Assembly: GCA_030705945.1 (NCBI GenBank)
Contig: JAUZPS010000382.1
Coordinates: 1-5,059, forward strand
Direction of reading: 5' to 3'
Length of the DNA: 5,059 nucleotides
From: Bacillota bacterium
Lineage (GTDB): Bacteria > Bacillota > Clostridia > Acetivibrionales > DSM-2933
The translations under genes were made by a program, and so were the position numbers. This document shows positions 4,741-5,059 of the stretch, one piece after another. Under the pieces are notes generated by a model. That model saw only the letters and a program-made list of their open reading frames with translations, was not told where the DNA came from and made no database searches. The stretch's first letter is position 1. Each line of letters begins with the position of its first letter.

Positions 4741-5059
4741 TATTTACACAGATTCTTATACAATTTCTGAATTACAGACACATAGCATATCAAATTATGC
4801 TTTAAACTTTAAAATGCTATTTGTCACTACTTTTTTACTTTTTATATCAGGAGTATAATTTATTATCCAATACGTAAAAACTGCTTATATCAAAGGCTGT
4901 GTGGTCTGCAACTAAAGAGCAAGGTGTTGGTTGTCAAGTAGATTGAACATTGATCACTTCCTTTTTATAAACTTTTTTTCAACAGACTATTTTTAATGTT
5001 GAGTGGTCATCTCAGAGGGACAAAAACGGCTAATTAAAATGTAGCACTTTGGATTCAAA
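4741..5059. other. Gene-free right end with possible relics
   Basis: No frame on either strand is long enough to call. Visible items are a TTTACACAGATTCTTATACA string at about 4743-4762 that resembles ends of IS256-type elements. AT-rich inverted repeats follow (AGCATA 4784-4789 with TATGCT 4796-4801; TAGCAT 4783-4788 with ATGCTA 4814-4819). On the minus strand an ATG at 4950-4948 has a good ribosome site but stops after 12 codons. The stretch looks like decayed intergenic DNA. Confidence 0.4.

Noticed and set aside
1..5059. CRISPR array, tRNA or rRNA genes
   Set aside because: No regularly spaced repeats and no cloverleaf or conserved rRNA segments were seen in the window.

Overview
This is a low-GC window that reads like a Gram-positive Firmicute, probably Clostridia or Lachnospiraceae. 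The signs are the strong AGGAG-type ribosome sites, AT-rich spacers, two lipobox signal peptides and an RHS core of the type common in clostridial polymorphic toxins. All recognisable genes lie on the + strand. Family names below come from reading motifs by eye; no database was searched.

Left part (1-1530). The window opens in the last 32 codons of an unrecognised gene. A spacer follows with a strong 14-bp hairpin terminator (262-319). Next is a small excisionase-like helix-turn-helix gene (486-632) whose 3' end looks frameshifted. After it comes an intact 257-aa lipoprotein with a trypsin-like fold signature and a plausible complete His-Asp-Ser triad (754-1527).

Middle part (1606-2745). A DUF4288-like gene is broken by an in-frame TAA. 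Overlapping its end is an open frame with no start codon (2006-2290). It reads like the C-terminal tip of a polymorphic toxin and stops 14 nt before a 146-aa gene (2305-2745) that I interpret as its immunity protein. The open frame of that gene runs upstream to an ATG at 2239, but the ribosome site and the overlap with the toxin fragment place the true start at 2305.

Right part (2821-4740). After a hairpin at 2821-2860 the sequence enters, without any N-terminal region, the last part of an RHS/YD-repeat core. The core is split by a small deletion and frameshift near 3384-3390. It continues in another frame into a peptidoglycan-binding-like remnant and a DUF4474-type C-terminal domain ending at 4119. 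Seventeen nt later comes a DUF5104-type lipoprotein (4137-4688), followed by a nested terminator hairpin. The last 319 bases hold no convincing gene, only possible mobile-element and minus-strand gene relics.

Taken together, the window looks like a yard of displaced polymorphic-toxin modules. At least two, perhaps three, C-terminal tip/immunity cassettes sit in tandem, with toxin parts decayed and immunity-like genes mostly kept. The best candidate for something little described is the RHS-DUF4474 tip paired with the DUF5104 lipoprotein, which would be an immunity protein anchored outside the cell membrane.
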